NCBI GenBank assembly: GCA_905182985.1 | Contig: CAJJDN010000135.1 | Coordinates: forward strand, 267,411-331,410 | Source of the DNA: Paramecium sonneborni | Lineage: Eukaryota > Ciliophora > Oligohymenophorea > Peniculida > Parameciidae | DNA length: 64,000 bases | Direction: 5' to 3' | Part shown: positions 25,756-36,891 of the stretch, in pieces | Position numbering within the stretch: the stretch's first letter is position 1 | Layout of the letters: each line of letters begins with the position of its first letter | Translations under genes and position numbers: made by a program | The notes under the pieces: model-generated | The model's database searches: none | The model's input: the letters and a program-made list of their open reading frames with translations, nothing else | Told to the model about the DNA's origin: nothing

Positions 25756-27697
25756 TCAATAAACTTTATCTAGATAAGTCAAACAATCTTTCAAAACTAA
25801 TATAATCTTATCTATATTTGGTCTTTTTGTTGGATCTGGTTACAAACCTATCAAAATACTAAAAAATATTTACATTGCAAGCACAATCTTCCTAAATATT
25901 TCATTAAAACTTAAGGTCCCAATAATTTATCATATTCTTCATCATACCTTACAAAATAATTCAATTTTTATAATTTATCTTCCAATGGTTTAAAATTTTG
26001 TTTTCTAAAATCCTAATATTAATCTAATAATTATTACAATCGGATATCGATCGAATAAAAGTTCAAAAAAGAGCACTCCAAATGAATATATATCATAAGC
26101 ATAAGTAAATTTACTGGTTTCAACTTTTTACTACATTTCTGGCGCACTGAAAGGCAAGGTTTTACCTGGTTTCTCTTTCTCAATGTTTTTATTTGTATTA
26201 AGAGCTTCACCAAAGTCAGTTATTTTGGCCATTAATGTTTTTGCTATTAAAATATTTGCTGGTTTTATATCCATATGTATAATTCCATAATTGTGAATAT
26301 ATCTTAATCCCATGGCAATGCTGTGTGCAATAAAGATTCTTGTAGATAAACTTAAAACTTCTTATTGTTTGGCCTTAAAATAATCCAAAGAAGAATGATA
26401 ATATCTTTCCATCAATAGAATATCCTATCTCTATTTTACATAATAAAATTAGGCAATATATGGGCAACATCCAGAAAATTTAAAGTACTTTAAACGAGCA
26501 CTTGATTCCCTATATTATTTACAATTTTATATTACAAGCCAGTATTATTAGTAATTGTTTCACTTAATCTAGCAACTATATCTGCTTCCTTTTTTACTCT
26601 ATCTCCTGCTGAACTCTTATCTGTCTTAATAACAAGAGGTCTTTTTTGAGCTTATTATTAAGTTTAACTATCCTTTATTATCTAATAAAAAATATCTTTT
26701 GAATAGATATTGCAAAATCCTCCTTCGTTTATATGAAACTTTTAATCTATTTCCAATTCATTCAAATTAGTTGGTAATATTTCAATCAAACATTTATTTT
26801 CACTCATAACTTATTTTTAGAGTATTGGGCCATATTGATCATATTCTGATTTGTTAAATTCCAAATGCATATTACTATTTAAATATTTAAAAATAATTTA
26901 CTTTTTTACAATTTATTTGATTCTATATAAAGTCTGTTCAGCATCCTTAGGAAATTTTCTCCAATTTATAGTAGGTTCTTGGGGATATTTAACCTGTTCT
27001 ATATATACTTCATAAAGTCTGAATAGTTTTATATTTATTTTGTTTATCATGAATAGAATTCGCATAAAATGAAATCTTAGAGAATGAATAGCAGTTACTA
27101 TCAAACTATCCATGTAAACTTCAAATTCACCAATTTCTTTTGAGGTTTGAAAAAAAAGTTCAGATTTGTTATTTAAACATTATAGATTAAGCCCTAAGTG
27201 ACCAAAAACTGGATTTATGAAGAAACTTCCAACACGTAAGTTGTTATTCAGTCTGAGCATATATCTGCACATTTAAAGTCGAAGAAGCTAAAATAAAATT
27301 TTTAATTAGAAATTACTTTCTAATGCACAATAATTCGACCATCCTTGTCAGCAAAATAGACGTGTGCATTAATTTATTTTTTTTTTAAATTTATGGTTAT
27401 TTCAAATTAAGTTATGAGCACTCCTTAATAAATCTCTAATGGAAATGATACTAATTTTGTGCCATCTCCAATTTCTGAGACGTTAAAAAAAGCTTAAGGG
27501 TACCTTTTTTAAAGTGCATTTCTTAATTCCTCTATTTTTCCAGATGGGGACTTAAATTTATTTAGATCATTATCTCCGAAATTGGATTAATCTTTTTAAA
27601 TACTTTCTGCTGCATTAAGCTGGATAGTTTCTAAATCTTAGTTAATATCTGGGTAACCAATGATATTTAATAAATTATTTTCATTCTCTTGTTCCAT
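25756..27697 (-). CDS. Protein kinase with novel N-terminal region (tandem paralogue B), 611 aa
   Basis: Four introns: 27288-27316, 26510-26535, 26013-26037, 25848-25873; spliced 1836 nt. Starts MEQENENNLLNIIGY. The N-terminal half has the same elements as paralogue A (ITQFEITINL, ADKDGRIIV, LNNNLRVGSFF), suggesting a conserved beta-rich domain. Kinase motifs: INEGGFCNI, PLVIKTDK, CCPYIAQFY (A has YCPYIAQFY), GIIHMDIKPANIL, TDFGEAL, FSAPEM and RPNIDKI. HRD is HMD here, with the catalytic Asp present. Overall amino-acid divergence from A is high, so the duplication is old. Confidence 0.86.
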
Positions 27698-27937
27698 GTT
27701 TTATTGAGAATTTATATAAAAATATATAAATAAATATTTAATTTAAATATCACTTGATTTGTTTCTTATGTTTAAGTATAATATTGAAAGTAACACTTTA
27801 ATTTCTATTAATCAATAATAATAGAAATACCTATTTAAAAATTTAATTGAAGTAACATAAAAATTAAGGTAAATTAAATTTTGCAAATTATTTGATATCT
27901 TATTATTTTTGTGAAATTATTATTAAAGAAATTTATA

Positions 27938-28589
27938 ATGAAAAGAAAAGAATGCTTATTTGAGAGATAGCAACATAAACTCATAAATAACTGGATAAAT
28001 TGTGGTCGAATAGTTAGCTTATAAGAGGGAGATGAATCATGTTTATTTTTTGTGAATTCAATAATGAAAAAAGGAGATGTTTTAATTGATGATTCAAATT
28101 TTCCTTATATGGAGTTAAAAACACTTTACTCAAAAGCTGTTTTCCACAAGGAGAACTATTAGATTTACACAAAAGAGATTTTCATCAATCAAATATTATT
28201 GATGATTAAGCAGATTATTATCAGATAGGAGAAGATGTTTAGTAAAGTTAGGATATTCATTCATATGCTATTATAAAATTGAATTAATAAGCTGATAAAA
28301 CAGTAAAGTAAGTTCTTGATTTGAAAACAAGTATAACAATTTTGTATATGCGTTATAGTGTAGTTTTAATTGGAGAAGGAAAGTTATGCAAAATAGGCAG
28401 ATGAATTTAGATGAAGCTAAATAGATATTAAAGAATGCTGAAATAGAATAGAAGAAGAAAAATGGTAAGACCACACATTTGGTAGAAAATAAAAATTATT
28501 AATATTTATACAATGAAATAATAACAAATTTAAATGAGGGAAGCAAAAAGGAATCAAAGAAAATAGAGTAAAAAATAAAATAAGAATGA
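27938..28589 (+). CDS. Hypothetical protein, 199 aa, or 5' part of a larger gene
   Basis: Model with introns 28114-28136 (23 nt) and 28303-28331 (29 nt); spliced 600 nt from MKRKECLFERQQH to IEQKIKQE. Contains a block DLHKRDFHQSNIIDDQADYYQ and a conserved-looking block NNFVYALQCSFNW, then MNLDEAKQILKNAEIEQKKK. The frame remains protein-like past the TGA at 28587-28589, so this may be the first part of the coding region that continues to about 29880. No family firmly recognised. Confidence 0.55.
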
Positions 28590-29880
28590 TTACAATAATT
28601 ATGGATAATTTAAATCTACTAATTGTCACGTTTAATTAACAATTAAGTGCTTTTAGGATTTTTAGAAGTTTGTCAATTCATTAAACATGGGCATAATTAG
28701 TAGTTGAAGTGTTTAAGAGAATAGAAAGTAGAATCTGGGGAACCAATTATAAAGGATCTTATTTAGAAAATGTGTCGGCATTTCCAGCATCTAACCATAT
28801 TTTTAAATTAGATGACGATGTGTTGAAAATATCAATAAAATAATTTGGAAAAAGTATTGCAGAGTAAAAATATTTTATGCGTTTTGACTAAAGTCATTTT
28901 AGTTCTTCTTATTTTTTAGCTAGAAACATCCTAAATATTTTTTTTTAAACCTAATAGTTAAATGAGGCTAAAAGATCTTACTATTTTGCATGGCTTAAAA
29001 GTCTTTTCATTTCTATGTTAACAATAAGTATTTTTTAATGCTTGTTTGAATTATGAGCTCTTTCATTATTCATTAGAAATAACATATGTTGTATTTTTAT
29101 AGCCTTAATTTAAAGCTCAAATCGTTAACATAGTTATTTAGGGCTTATAGTTAACACTAGAATTTCTAATATTATGTATATGCTATCTATAATTTTACCA
29201 AATTTTTAACATTAAAAGTTTACTAAACAATACCAATTAAATGTGGTCCATACTTAGTTGATCCAAAGGATATAGCATATGAAGTAGTTGGAGTAAAGTA
29301 AGTGGACGACACGATGTCAAAGATTAATTTGTGATAAACAATATATGTGAGATTCAAGAGAAGACTGTCATTAAAATTGGAATTCAAGAAAAATTGATAA
29401 ATGAATCATAGAAAGATGAAAAATCGATTTAATAAGAAAAGAGATATCAGTAGGTTTAATCTTTTGAGTATTCTTTAGAAAAGCAATTAGAATGGGGAAT
29501 CCTTATAAAGGATGTCCTAAAGAGAGATCAACTAATAAGAATAGCAAATTTCTTATCGTCGAAGATCAAGAAATAGAATAATTAAAAAAAACCTTTGAAG
29601 TAGTTGCCTAGAACATATATAACAATTGCAGTGTCAATTTCTTTAGATTAGGAGATAAGAAGGTAAGTATTCCAAATGCAACTGCATTATTGGTAATTGT
29701 TTAAAGTACGAAGTTTATGAGCAATAATCAGATGATCCAATTGTAGTAGGTGATTGTACTTTTAGTAGAGGATGAATACAGTTTGAATGGATTATTTAAT
29801 AGTGATTAACAAGACGATAATGTTCTTAAAAACATTAGTTTAGATTATGTATTTAAAATCTGGTTGATATATAATTATAA
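28590..29880 (+). CDS. Coding blocks of unresolved exon structure
   Basis: Clear coding blocks occur in more than one frame. About 28655-28820: [22 protein letters not shown] and [19 protein letters not shown]. About 29030-29190: [18 protein letters not shown] and QIVNIVIQGLQLTLEFL. About 29300-29480: [21 protein letters not shown] and [13 protein letters not shown]. About 29540-29850: [21 protein letters not shown] and [11 protein letters not shown]. The candidate introns I found (for example 29257-29284) do not join everything, so either more introns exist or the gene is decaying. The first block faintly recalls the helical RIH-associated regions of IP3-receptor-type channels, but I cannot support that. 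It must end before the RPE start at 29883. Confidence 0.4.
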
Positions 29881-29882
29881 TA

Positions 29883-30604
29883 ATGATAAAAATTGCACCT
29901 TCTATTTTGACATGTGATTTTTCTATTTTCTATGAGGAGTGTGATAAACTTTTGAAGATGGGTGTAGATTGGTTACATCTAGATGTAATGGATGGACATT
30001 TCGTTCCAAATCTAACCTTTGGACCTCCAATCATCAAGTGTTTGACTTAAAGATTGCAAAATCGAACATTTATTGATTTACATTGTATGATATAAGAACC
30101 AAGAAAATGGATAAAGGATCTCTCAAATGCAGGTGGCCACTAAATGACTGTGCATTATGAATCAGATATTGGTAATATTGAAGAATTGTCATAAATGATC
30201 AGGAATGCAGGCATGAGACCAGCTCTAGCATTGAAACCTAAAACACTTATTGATCACACTTTAATAGAGATTTTTGATAAATAATTATTTGATATGATTT
30301 TGATTATGACTGTGGGTATAAAATCACCTAATCAAAGAACCTGGATTTGGTGGATAGAAATTTATGGCTGATATGCTACCAAAAGTTACCTAATTAAGAC
30401 AAAAATATCCGAAAATTGATATTCAAGTAGATGGTGGTGTGAATTGTGATAATGTCATCAGTTGTTATTAAGCAGGAGCTAATGTAATTGTTTCTGGGAG
30501 TGGAAGTATCTCTTATCTATTAATGAATAGTTGTCAATGCTAAAGATCCATAACAATCAATCAATCATATGAAGGAATGTGGATGCCAACATTATAAATG
30601 GTGA
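29883..30604 (+). CDS. RPE: Ribulose-phosphate 3-epimerase, 224 aa
   Basis: Two introns (30316-30337, 22 nt; 30506-30530, 25 nt); spliced 675 nt, the usual family length of about 220-230 aa. Motifs in order: [31 protein letters not shown] (metal-binding Asp), IDLHCMI, MTVEPGFGGQKF (split by the first intron), [10 protein letters not shown] and a phosphate-binding [10 protein letters not shown]. The enzyme interconverts ribulose-5-phosphate and xylulose-5-phosphate in the cytosolic pentose phosphate pathway with a divalent metal. Converges on the small RAP gene with 23 bp between stops. Confidence 0.96.
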
Positions 30605-30627
30605 ATTAATCAATCATATACATTAAA

Positions 30628-31162
30628 TCATTATTCTATTTCTCTAATTTTAAACCCTTTTTTTATCAGCTAATTATATTTCTACTGATAATTCCCAGTC
30701 TTTCTTTCCTTGAAATGCAGATAGTGTTTATACCCATTCACCTCTACTATTGTATTCGATTTTGCCAAAAAGAAATCACAATGGTATAATCTTACCTCAT
30801 ATTCTTTAATATACTTCCTCTTACAAACTCTCTTTATATTATCTCTAAAAACTGGATTACTGAAGAAGTATTTATCCTTTTTGTAGTTTGTTTCATGAGG
30901 CTGAATGTACTGCAAATAATAATGCATTTTCATATGTTTAATCATTTGTCCTTTATAAGAATTCAAAAGTCCACTATTTTCTGTCAAAGCCAAATATAAT
31001 AGAAAGTCTGGGACATCATTCTAAGCTGTAACTTTGTTTAATTGAACAGTCATTGGAATCTCTTAAGAGATATTGTGCTTAGCTGCTGCAGCTAAAATCG
31101 ATTATTAATAATTATTATCATTCTGCTTCAAGTAATTCTTATTAAATCATTCATACTTTCAT
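30628..31162 (-). CDS. Small RAP-domain protein, 167 aa
   Basis: One 31-nt intron directly after the second codon (31126-31156); spliced 504 nt. The C-terminal part resembles a RAP domain: YHCDFFLAKSNTIVEVNGYKHYLHF, then a helix with KTGNYQQKYNQLIKKG and the closing FKIREIEQ. The start is uncertain because an upstream open stretch in another frame also looks coding (GQYKGLCLEFDES). Probably an organellar RNA-binding or nuclease-like factor. Its 5' part is repeated at 32083-32335 by the assembly duplication. Confidence 0.6.
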
Positions 31163-32081
31163 CAAATTCTAAGCAAAGACCTTTGTATTGTCCTAAATGA
31201 ATATAGGAATTTTAGATTTTAAATAATAATTCCCTTAAATTATTTATATAATTTTATTTATAATTTTCATTATGTTTAATTCTAATTTCTAATAAAAAAT
31301 ATTCCTGCTGCAATTGCCAAAATCAAAAGAATAAAGAAAACTGCACTTGTACTTGAACTGCTTCCACTTGCTTTTGGTTTCACTCCTTTAAAATATTAAT
31401 ATATTTATACCGTGTATGACCCCAATTTATAATGTTTCCAATTACTTGAACACACTTTGAGAATGATTTGCGTCGTGGAATGCTGCTGTTGCATCATCAC
31501 CACCTTTTCCCAATAAAATTGCTGGACCTCCTGGATGATCATCTTAAAAATCTGTAACATCATAAACTTTTCCTTCTATCACCATCCATAAGTCATCTTT
31601 TGTATTATGCTATGCTAATTCTTCCCATGTAATTTAACGATTTGGATTAACATTATTCTAAGGTTATTATCACACTTATACTTTTTGTTTTTTAGATTTG
31701 ACAATCTTTAAGTAATCACTTGGTTAAGAATCTGAAGTAAGTGTTCCAACTAATCTAGCATTTCTTAGAGAACGAGCATAATTAGAATGGTTCATTTCTT
31801 TGAACTTTTCAGTCCCATCTAATCCACCATATTTAAGCAGAATATCATCACCTCCTGGATGTTCTGCTAAATATGTTGTTACATCAAACACTTATCCTTC
31901 TATCACCACCCAAAGTGATGTACGATTACAATGATCTGCTAACTCATTCCATTCAATTATTCTCTTCTCACCTTACATTTTATTACAAAAATATCTATTT
32001 AAATTTATCTCATTTTCTGAACAATATTTATATCACTCTTTCTTTTTAAAAACTTTTTCTATCTATTATATACTTATTAAT
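30910..32081 (+). repeat. First copy of a 1172-nt direct repeat ending at an N
   Basis: This block recurs in the same orientation at 32083-33254, separated by one N at 32082. Both copies are 1172 nt and I found no difference in the stretches I compared. It covers the 5' part of the small RAP gene and the whole double cytochrome b5 gene. The pattern is that of two contig ends overlapping without being merged. Confidence 0.93.
31267..31978 (-). CDS. Tandem cytochrome b5-domain protein with C-terminal anchor, 220 aa
   Basis: Two introns (31658-31681, 24 nt with in-frame TGA; 31386-31410, 25 nt); spliced 663 nt. Two cytochrome b5 domains in tandem: the first has [24 protein letters not shown] and MNHSNYAR; the second has LWMVIEGKVYDVTDFQDDHPGGP and DANHSQS. 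Each HPGG His and the later His in xxHS are the two haem ligands, and all four are present. A Ser/Lys linker leads to a single hydrophobic span (FFILLILAIAAGIFFI) at the extreme C-terminus, the tail-anchor of microsomal or mitochondrial b5. Likely an electron donor at the ER. Repeated at 32440-33151. Confidence 0.93.
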
Positions 32082-32082
32082 N

Positions 32083-32335
32083 CTGCAAATAATAATGCAT
32101 TTTCATATGTTTAATCATTTGTCCTTTATAAGAATTCAAAAGTCCACTATTTTCTGTCAAAGCCAAATATAATAGAAAGTCTGGGACATCATTCTAAGCT
32201 GTAACTTTGTTTAATTGAACAGTCATTGGAATCTCTTAAGAGATATTGTGCTTAGCTGCTGCAGCTAAAATCGATTATTAATAATTATTATCATTCTGCT
32301 TCAAGTAATTCTTATTAAATCATTCATACTTTCAT
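32083..32335 (-). pseudogene. Truncated second copy of the small RAP gene (probable assembly artefact)
   Basis: Equivalent to 30910-31162: ATG, the 31-nt intron and the N-terminal half up to about HYYLQ, then cut at the N gap at 32082. It has no 3' half here. Not a biological pseudogene if the duplication is an assembly overlap. Confidence 0.75.
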
Positions 32336-32439
32336 CAAATTCTAAGCAAAGACCTTTGTATTGTCCTAAATGAATATAGGAATTTTAGATTTTAAATAAT
32401 AATTCCCTTAAATTATTTATATAATTTTATTTATAATTT

Positions 32440-33151
32440 TCATTATGTTTAATTCTAATTTCTAATAAAAAATATTCCTGCTGCAATTGCCAAAATCAAA
32501 AGAATAAAGAAAACTGCACTTGTACTTGAACTGCTTCCACTTGCTTTTGGTTTCACTCCTTTAAAATATTAATATATTTATACCGTGTATGACCCCAATT
32601 TATAATGTTTCCAATTACTTGAACACACTTTGAGAATGATTTGCGTCGTGGAATGCTGCTGTTGCATCATCACCACCTTTTCCCAATAAAATTGCTGGAC
32701 CTCCTGGATGATCATCTTAAAAATCTGTAACATCATAAACTTTTCCTTCTATCACCATCCATAAGTCATCTTTTGTATTATGCTATGCTAATTCTTCCCA
32801 TGTAATTTAACGATTTGGATTAACATTATTCTAAGGTTATTATCACACTTATACTTTTTGTTTTTTAGATTTGACAATCTTTAAGTAATCACTTGGTTAA
32901 GAATCTGAAGTAAGTGTTCCAACTAATCTAGCATTTCTTAGAGAACGAGCATAATTAGAATGGTTCATTTCTTTGAACTTTTCAGTCCCATCTAATCCAC
33001 CATATTTAAGCAGAATATCATCACCTCCTGGATGTTCTGCTAAATATGTTGTTACATCAAACACTTATCCTTCTATCACCACCCAAAGTGATGTACGATT
33101 ACAATGATCTGCTAACTCATTCCATTCAATTATTCTCTTCTCACCTTACAT
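32440..33151 (-). CDS. Second copy of the tandem cytochrome b5 gene (probable assembly duplicate)
   Basis: Same model as 31267-31978 shifted by 1173 nt, with the same two introns (at 32831-32854 and 32559-32583), both b5 domains and the C-terminal anchor. The lack of seen differences in coding, intron and flanking DNA argues against an old gene duplication. Confidence 0.75.
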
Positions 33152-33372
33152 TTTATTACAAAAATATCTATTTAAATTTATCTCATTTTCTGAACAATAT
33201 TTATATCACTCTTTCTTTTTAAAAACTTTTTCTATCTATTATATACTTATTAATACTAAAATATTAATTAATCATATATTATTTTAGAAATCTAAATCTA
33301 TTGTTTCAATCAACAATTCAATATATCAATCTCATAATTTTTAATTTTAAACTAAAACTACTAATCAATCAA

Positions 33373-35988
33373 TCAAATTATTATTAAAAACTTCTCTCTC
33401 ACTCTTGCTCTACATAAAGGACACTCTAATTTTGTTTATAACCACTATTTCCAACAGTCTTAACAGGCAACATGACCACATTTTTCTGATTTGCACATTA
33501 TTTTATCAGGTGTATTTGACCAACATATCACACATTTTAAATCATCCATTTAATCTTCGGTTTTGTTAATATCCTTAGTCTCAGTTTAACCAATCAATTG
33601 CTCAATTGTTATTTTTTCACATTGTTATTCAACTGGAAGTGATTTCTTTTAAGGATTATAAATATCTCCCAATAGTGTTTTATTTAACATTATCTTTCTC
33701 TTTGACGTTTATATTTAGACTGGCTACTTAATGTGAAATTTTATTGTTTAAAACTTTTTAGTCTCTATTATTTTCTAAGTATCTTTTCTATTTTCACATA
33801 AATTCTCTGATTTAACCAAAGAAGGAACTTACTTTTTATAATATTAATTATTTACTTTCATTAAATCTTTTATGAGTTCCTGAAATGTTACAACATTTGG
33901 AAAATTCTGATCTTTCCATAATAATTTTTATTAAAATTTTTCATCTAAAACTACTAAATTACACGGAGTTAATTAATCAAGAATATGTTACAATCTTGAA
34001 ATATTTCTGATTGCATTAACCATACTAAAATATTTCCTATCATACTTTAATATTTGAATTAATTACATTATTTGTTAAATTCTTTAACCACTCTAATTTC
34101 AAGTTTAATTATACTTAAGGTAATTATTCATGTCCATTCTCCTATTAATACATAAATTAACTAGCCCATGGAACTCCAAATAAAAACACAGTTATTTAAC
34201 TTTAATTTTTTAGTGTTTGTGGATATTTTCGTTATTAATCTAATTACTATTAAATCGCTTCTTATAATTGATCCAAAAATAAATCATTAAATACAGTATA
34301 AATTGAAGGCATTGTATCACCAACATTTAAATTCTACCTGCATTTGTTGAGAAAAAGACGAATAATCTCGTAGATACTTTTTTTCTAATAAAAATTAGCT
34401 AATAAATACATTTTAGTATTTGATCCATTATAAATCTTTATTTACACCAAGGGATGAAAGTATGGAATGTTGACTCCAAATATCTTAACATTTTTGCATG
34501 AATGATTTAGATGAAAAAAGAGTAATAAATCCATGTTCACTTAATTAATAATTAAGCTATTAAAATTACTTACCAATTTCAAGTATCATGGCATCTTAAT
34601 TTTATTCAGTTTTATTTAAATAATCAATGTTGTAATTTTGAACTTTACTAATTAGAGCTTGGTTGATTTTCAAATCATAAACAGGAATTTGAGGATAAAA
34701 TTAAAACGGAATATTAAATTCAGTCTTGTATAATTTAGATGGGTATGAATGTTAGGTAATTATTATTATATTTTAAACTCCATTATTTTGTAATTTATTC
34801 ATTCCGCTAAGTGGATTTAAACATAATAGATTTAAATTGTAAGAGTTTTAAATATTATCAATGAATAGAACTAATCTATAATCCTTAAAATTTTGTTGTT
34901 CAGTAGCCTAAATAGATTTATCAATAGATATTTTATCAAGAGTTGTAGCCAGTACTTAATTATTTGATTATTATTATTATACTTTTATATCCTGTTAAGT
35001 GAAATCTTGTAAATCAAAAGTTTATTTTATAAAAATATACCATTGTTAAAAGAGATATCTTTGCGGTAGTTTGAATATTTCATCCAAATATTATTCATAA
35101 TTTGAAGAATCAATACACTAATACTTAGGCTTCGTAAAAGTTCCATCCGATTTAACAAAATATTGTTATAATTAGGAAAAAAATTCAGAATCTGGGATTC
35201 TTTAAGTACATTATGTTAGAATTTAGGCAATTTTATTAGATTCAAAAATAAATTCATCCTTTTGGTTATTTAGAGCCTAACAATTAAGAGATGTATTACT
35301 TATGCAAATTATACGATATGTTTTCCAAAGGCAATTATAGGCATTAAAATGTCATATTATTATTGGGTGATGGTGCAAGTTTGAAAGGTGTTATTGGACT
35401 GAAATTATTTAGTGAGTAATTTGAGTTTGTGATTCATTTATTGATCCCATTTAGAAGGAGTTTTTTAAGGAACTAAGAAAGCCTTGATCATTTAAGATGC
35501 GGTATGAGAACTAAGAGTAGCATTCATAGCCTTTTCTAATTTGAGCGGTAAATCATGTCCGTCTTCAAAGATTAACGTGGCATTATTGAATTTTTGGAAG
35601 AACTACCATATCCTTACACATCACTTACCAGATTATCTAAGATATCTTAATGTGTTCCAACTCTAAAAGTGGTTTAATGTTTTGTGAAATATTTATGGGA
35701 GCAAACCTAATCAAATTCGAGTTGCTTATGCATAGTTTCAACATCGATAAAATCATAAAGGTGAGTAAGTTGTTTATCTTTATCACAAGTCCGTTCGCAT
35801 AATCGTGTAATGACAGTCATGCCTTTTTTGAATGGACTGAGACAAAGAGATGAAACACTCCTCATAAGATAGTAGCACTCTTCCAAATCATTTTTAGTTT
35901 GTTACCAGTAGGAAAAAGTGGGAAGCAATTAAGACCCACTTTCGATAATTGCATTTTCTTATTTTTCTAAAATTTATTCAATATTCAT
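33373..35988 (-). CDS. Large protein with C-terminal RING finger, 836 aa
   Basis: Four introns: 35603-35628, 35277-35299, 34540-34573, 34045-34066; spliced 2511 nt. Start MNIEQILEKQENAIIES. The last ~55 residues form a RING-type zinc site: CVICWSNTP, then CGHVACQDCW and CPLCRARV, implying E3 ubiquitin ligase activity. The long upstream part is mixed alpha/beta with hydrophobic strands (LVLFIDNIQ, IIIITQHSYP, ITVFLFGVPWAS) and an early helical region with several Cys (LCERTCDKDK). I do not recognise a named domain there. A likely VWA- or TRAF-like fold is speculation. It lies beside the cytochrome b5 duplication but outside it. Confidence 0.78.
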
Positions 35989-36282
35989 ATATTAAATACT
36001 GATAAATAAATAGAAATAAATTTGATTATGAGAGAGAGGATAGATTAATATTAAATTGAGAGTATACATAATTCTATAATATAATAATCTAAGTAAATTA
36101 ATATATTTTTGAAAACTACAGAAGTGTAAAAAATGAATTCGTAATACTTGATGACTAGTCTACACAAAAGTCTATGTTATTTGATCTATTCTTTATTTCA
36201 ATAGATAATTTTAATAATGCTGCTCATTTATGTAAGATGATGAATAATTAATAAGGTCATTTTGGATCGAAATATGTACTAT
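35989..36282. other. Short AT-rich intergenic stretch
   Basis: Between the start of the RING gene and the end of the small minus-strand frame. AT-rich with no frame I can support; presumably the RING gene promoter. Confidence 0.5.
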
Positions 36283-36489
36283 TCATATTCTAATATATCT
36301 ACAGTTTCGACAAATCTCTTGTTCTGATTTGCGAAAGACTTGTTAGCCTCTAAAATCTGAACAGATCTTGTGTTGAAAGTATTAAAGAATGGAAGAGTAT
36401 TATAAATTTATAATATTTTTACACTTATTAAAGGAATTATTCTCAACTGGCACCGATATATTAGACTTTTGTTTATTTTTATCTATCAT
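36283..36489 (-). CDS. Small hypothetical protein, 68 aa
   Basis: Frame from ATG 36489 (MIDKNKQKSNISVPVENN) to TGA 36283-36285. The C-terminal half is Cys/Arg-rich: KICSDFRGQQVFRKSEQEIC then RNCRYIRI, a possible small metal site (three Cys). GC content here is higher than in the surrounding DNA, which supports coding. No family recognised. Confidence 0.5.
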
Positions 36490-36891
36490 CTTGTGTATAA
36501 CATTGTAATATGAAGTATATTACAAAGAGATTTATGTAATTCCCCTTATATATATGCGTTACTTGTCATTAACAGTTTGAATGGTAGTCTTTCTGAAACA
36601 GTATATTAGATTTTAATTTGATAGGTCATATTTTGTATAGTTAATGTAATAACAATGAGATATTTTAATTTTTAAAAGATCCAAAAATCAAGATCTTAGT
36701 ATCTTGAATATAAGTTCCGAATTATTAAATGACTCAAAATGTGTTGAAACTATGAAACTTGTTAGAGAATGATATTATAAATAATCAATTTTATTTCACT
36801 TTTAAATAAGATATTTAAAACCAATTATATTTTGTTCATCTCAAACATTAAAAAAAATTAAATTAAAACTAAAATTCATAAGACATTCAAC
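36490..36891. other. AT-rich divergent intergenic region
   Basis: About 400 nt between two divergent starts (36489 minus, 36892 plus). No frame looks coding. Likely contains both promoters; I see no defined motif. Confidence 0.5.

Larger units (their letters stand above)
32083..33254 (+). repeat. Second copy of the 1172-nt direct repeat
   Basis: Sequence after the N at 32082 repeats 30910-32081 base for base as far as I checked. It then continues into unique sequence (from 33255) leading to the RING gene. The first copy continues upstream into the RAP gene and RPE. In the real chromosome a single copy joining both flanks is the simplest reading. Confidence 0.93.

Noticed and set aside
25362..25805. 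147-codon plus-strand frame (longest ATG frame by the standard code)
   Set aside because: Antisense to the spliced 5' half of kinase A, whose motifs, intron positions and similarity to its neighbour are convincing.
32083..33254. A recent biological tandem duplication of cytochrome b5
   Set aside because: Same sequence throughout and an exact boundary at the N gap favour an assembly overlap; not excluded until reads are checked.
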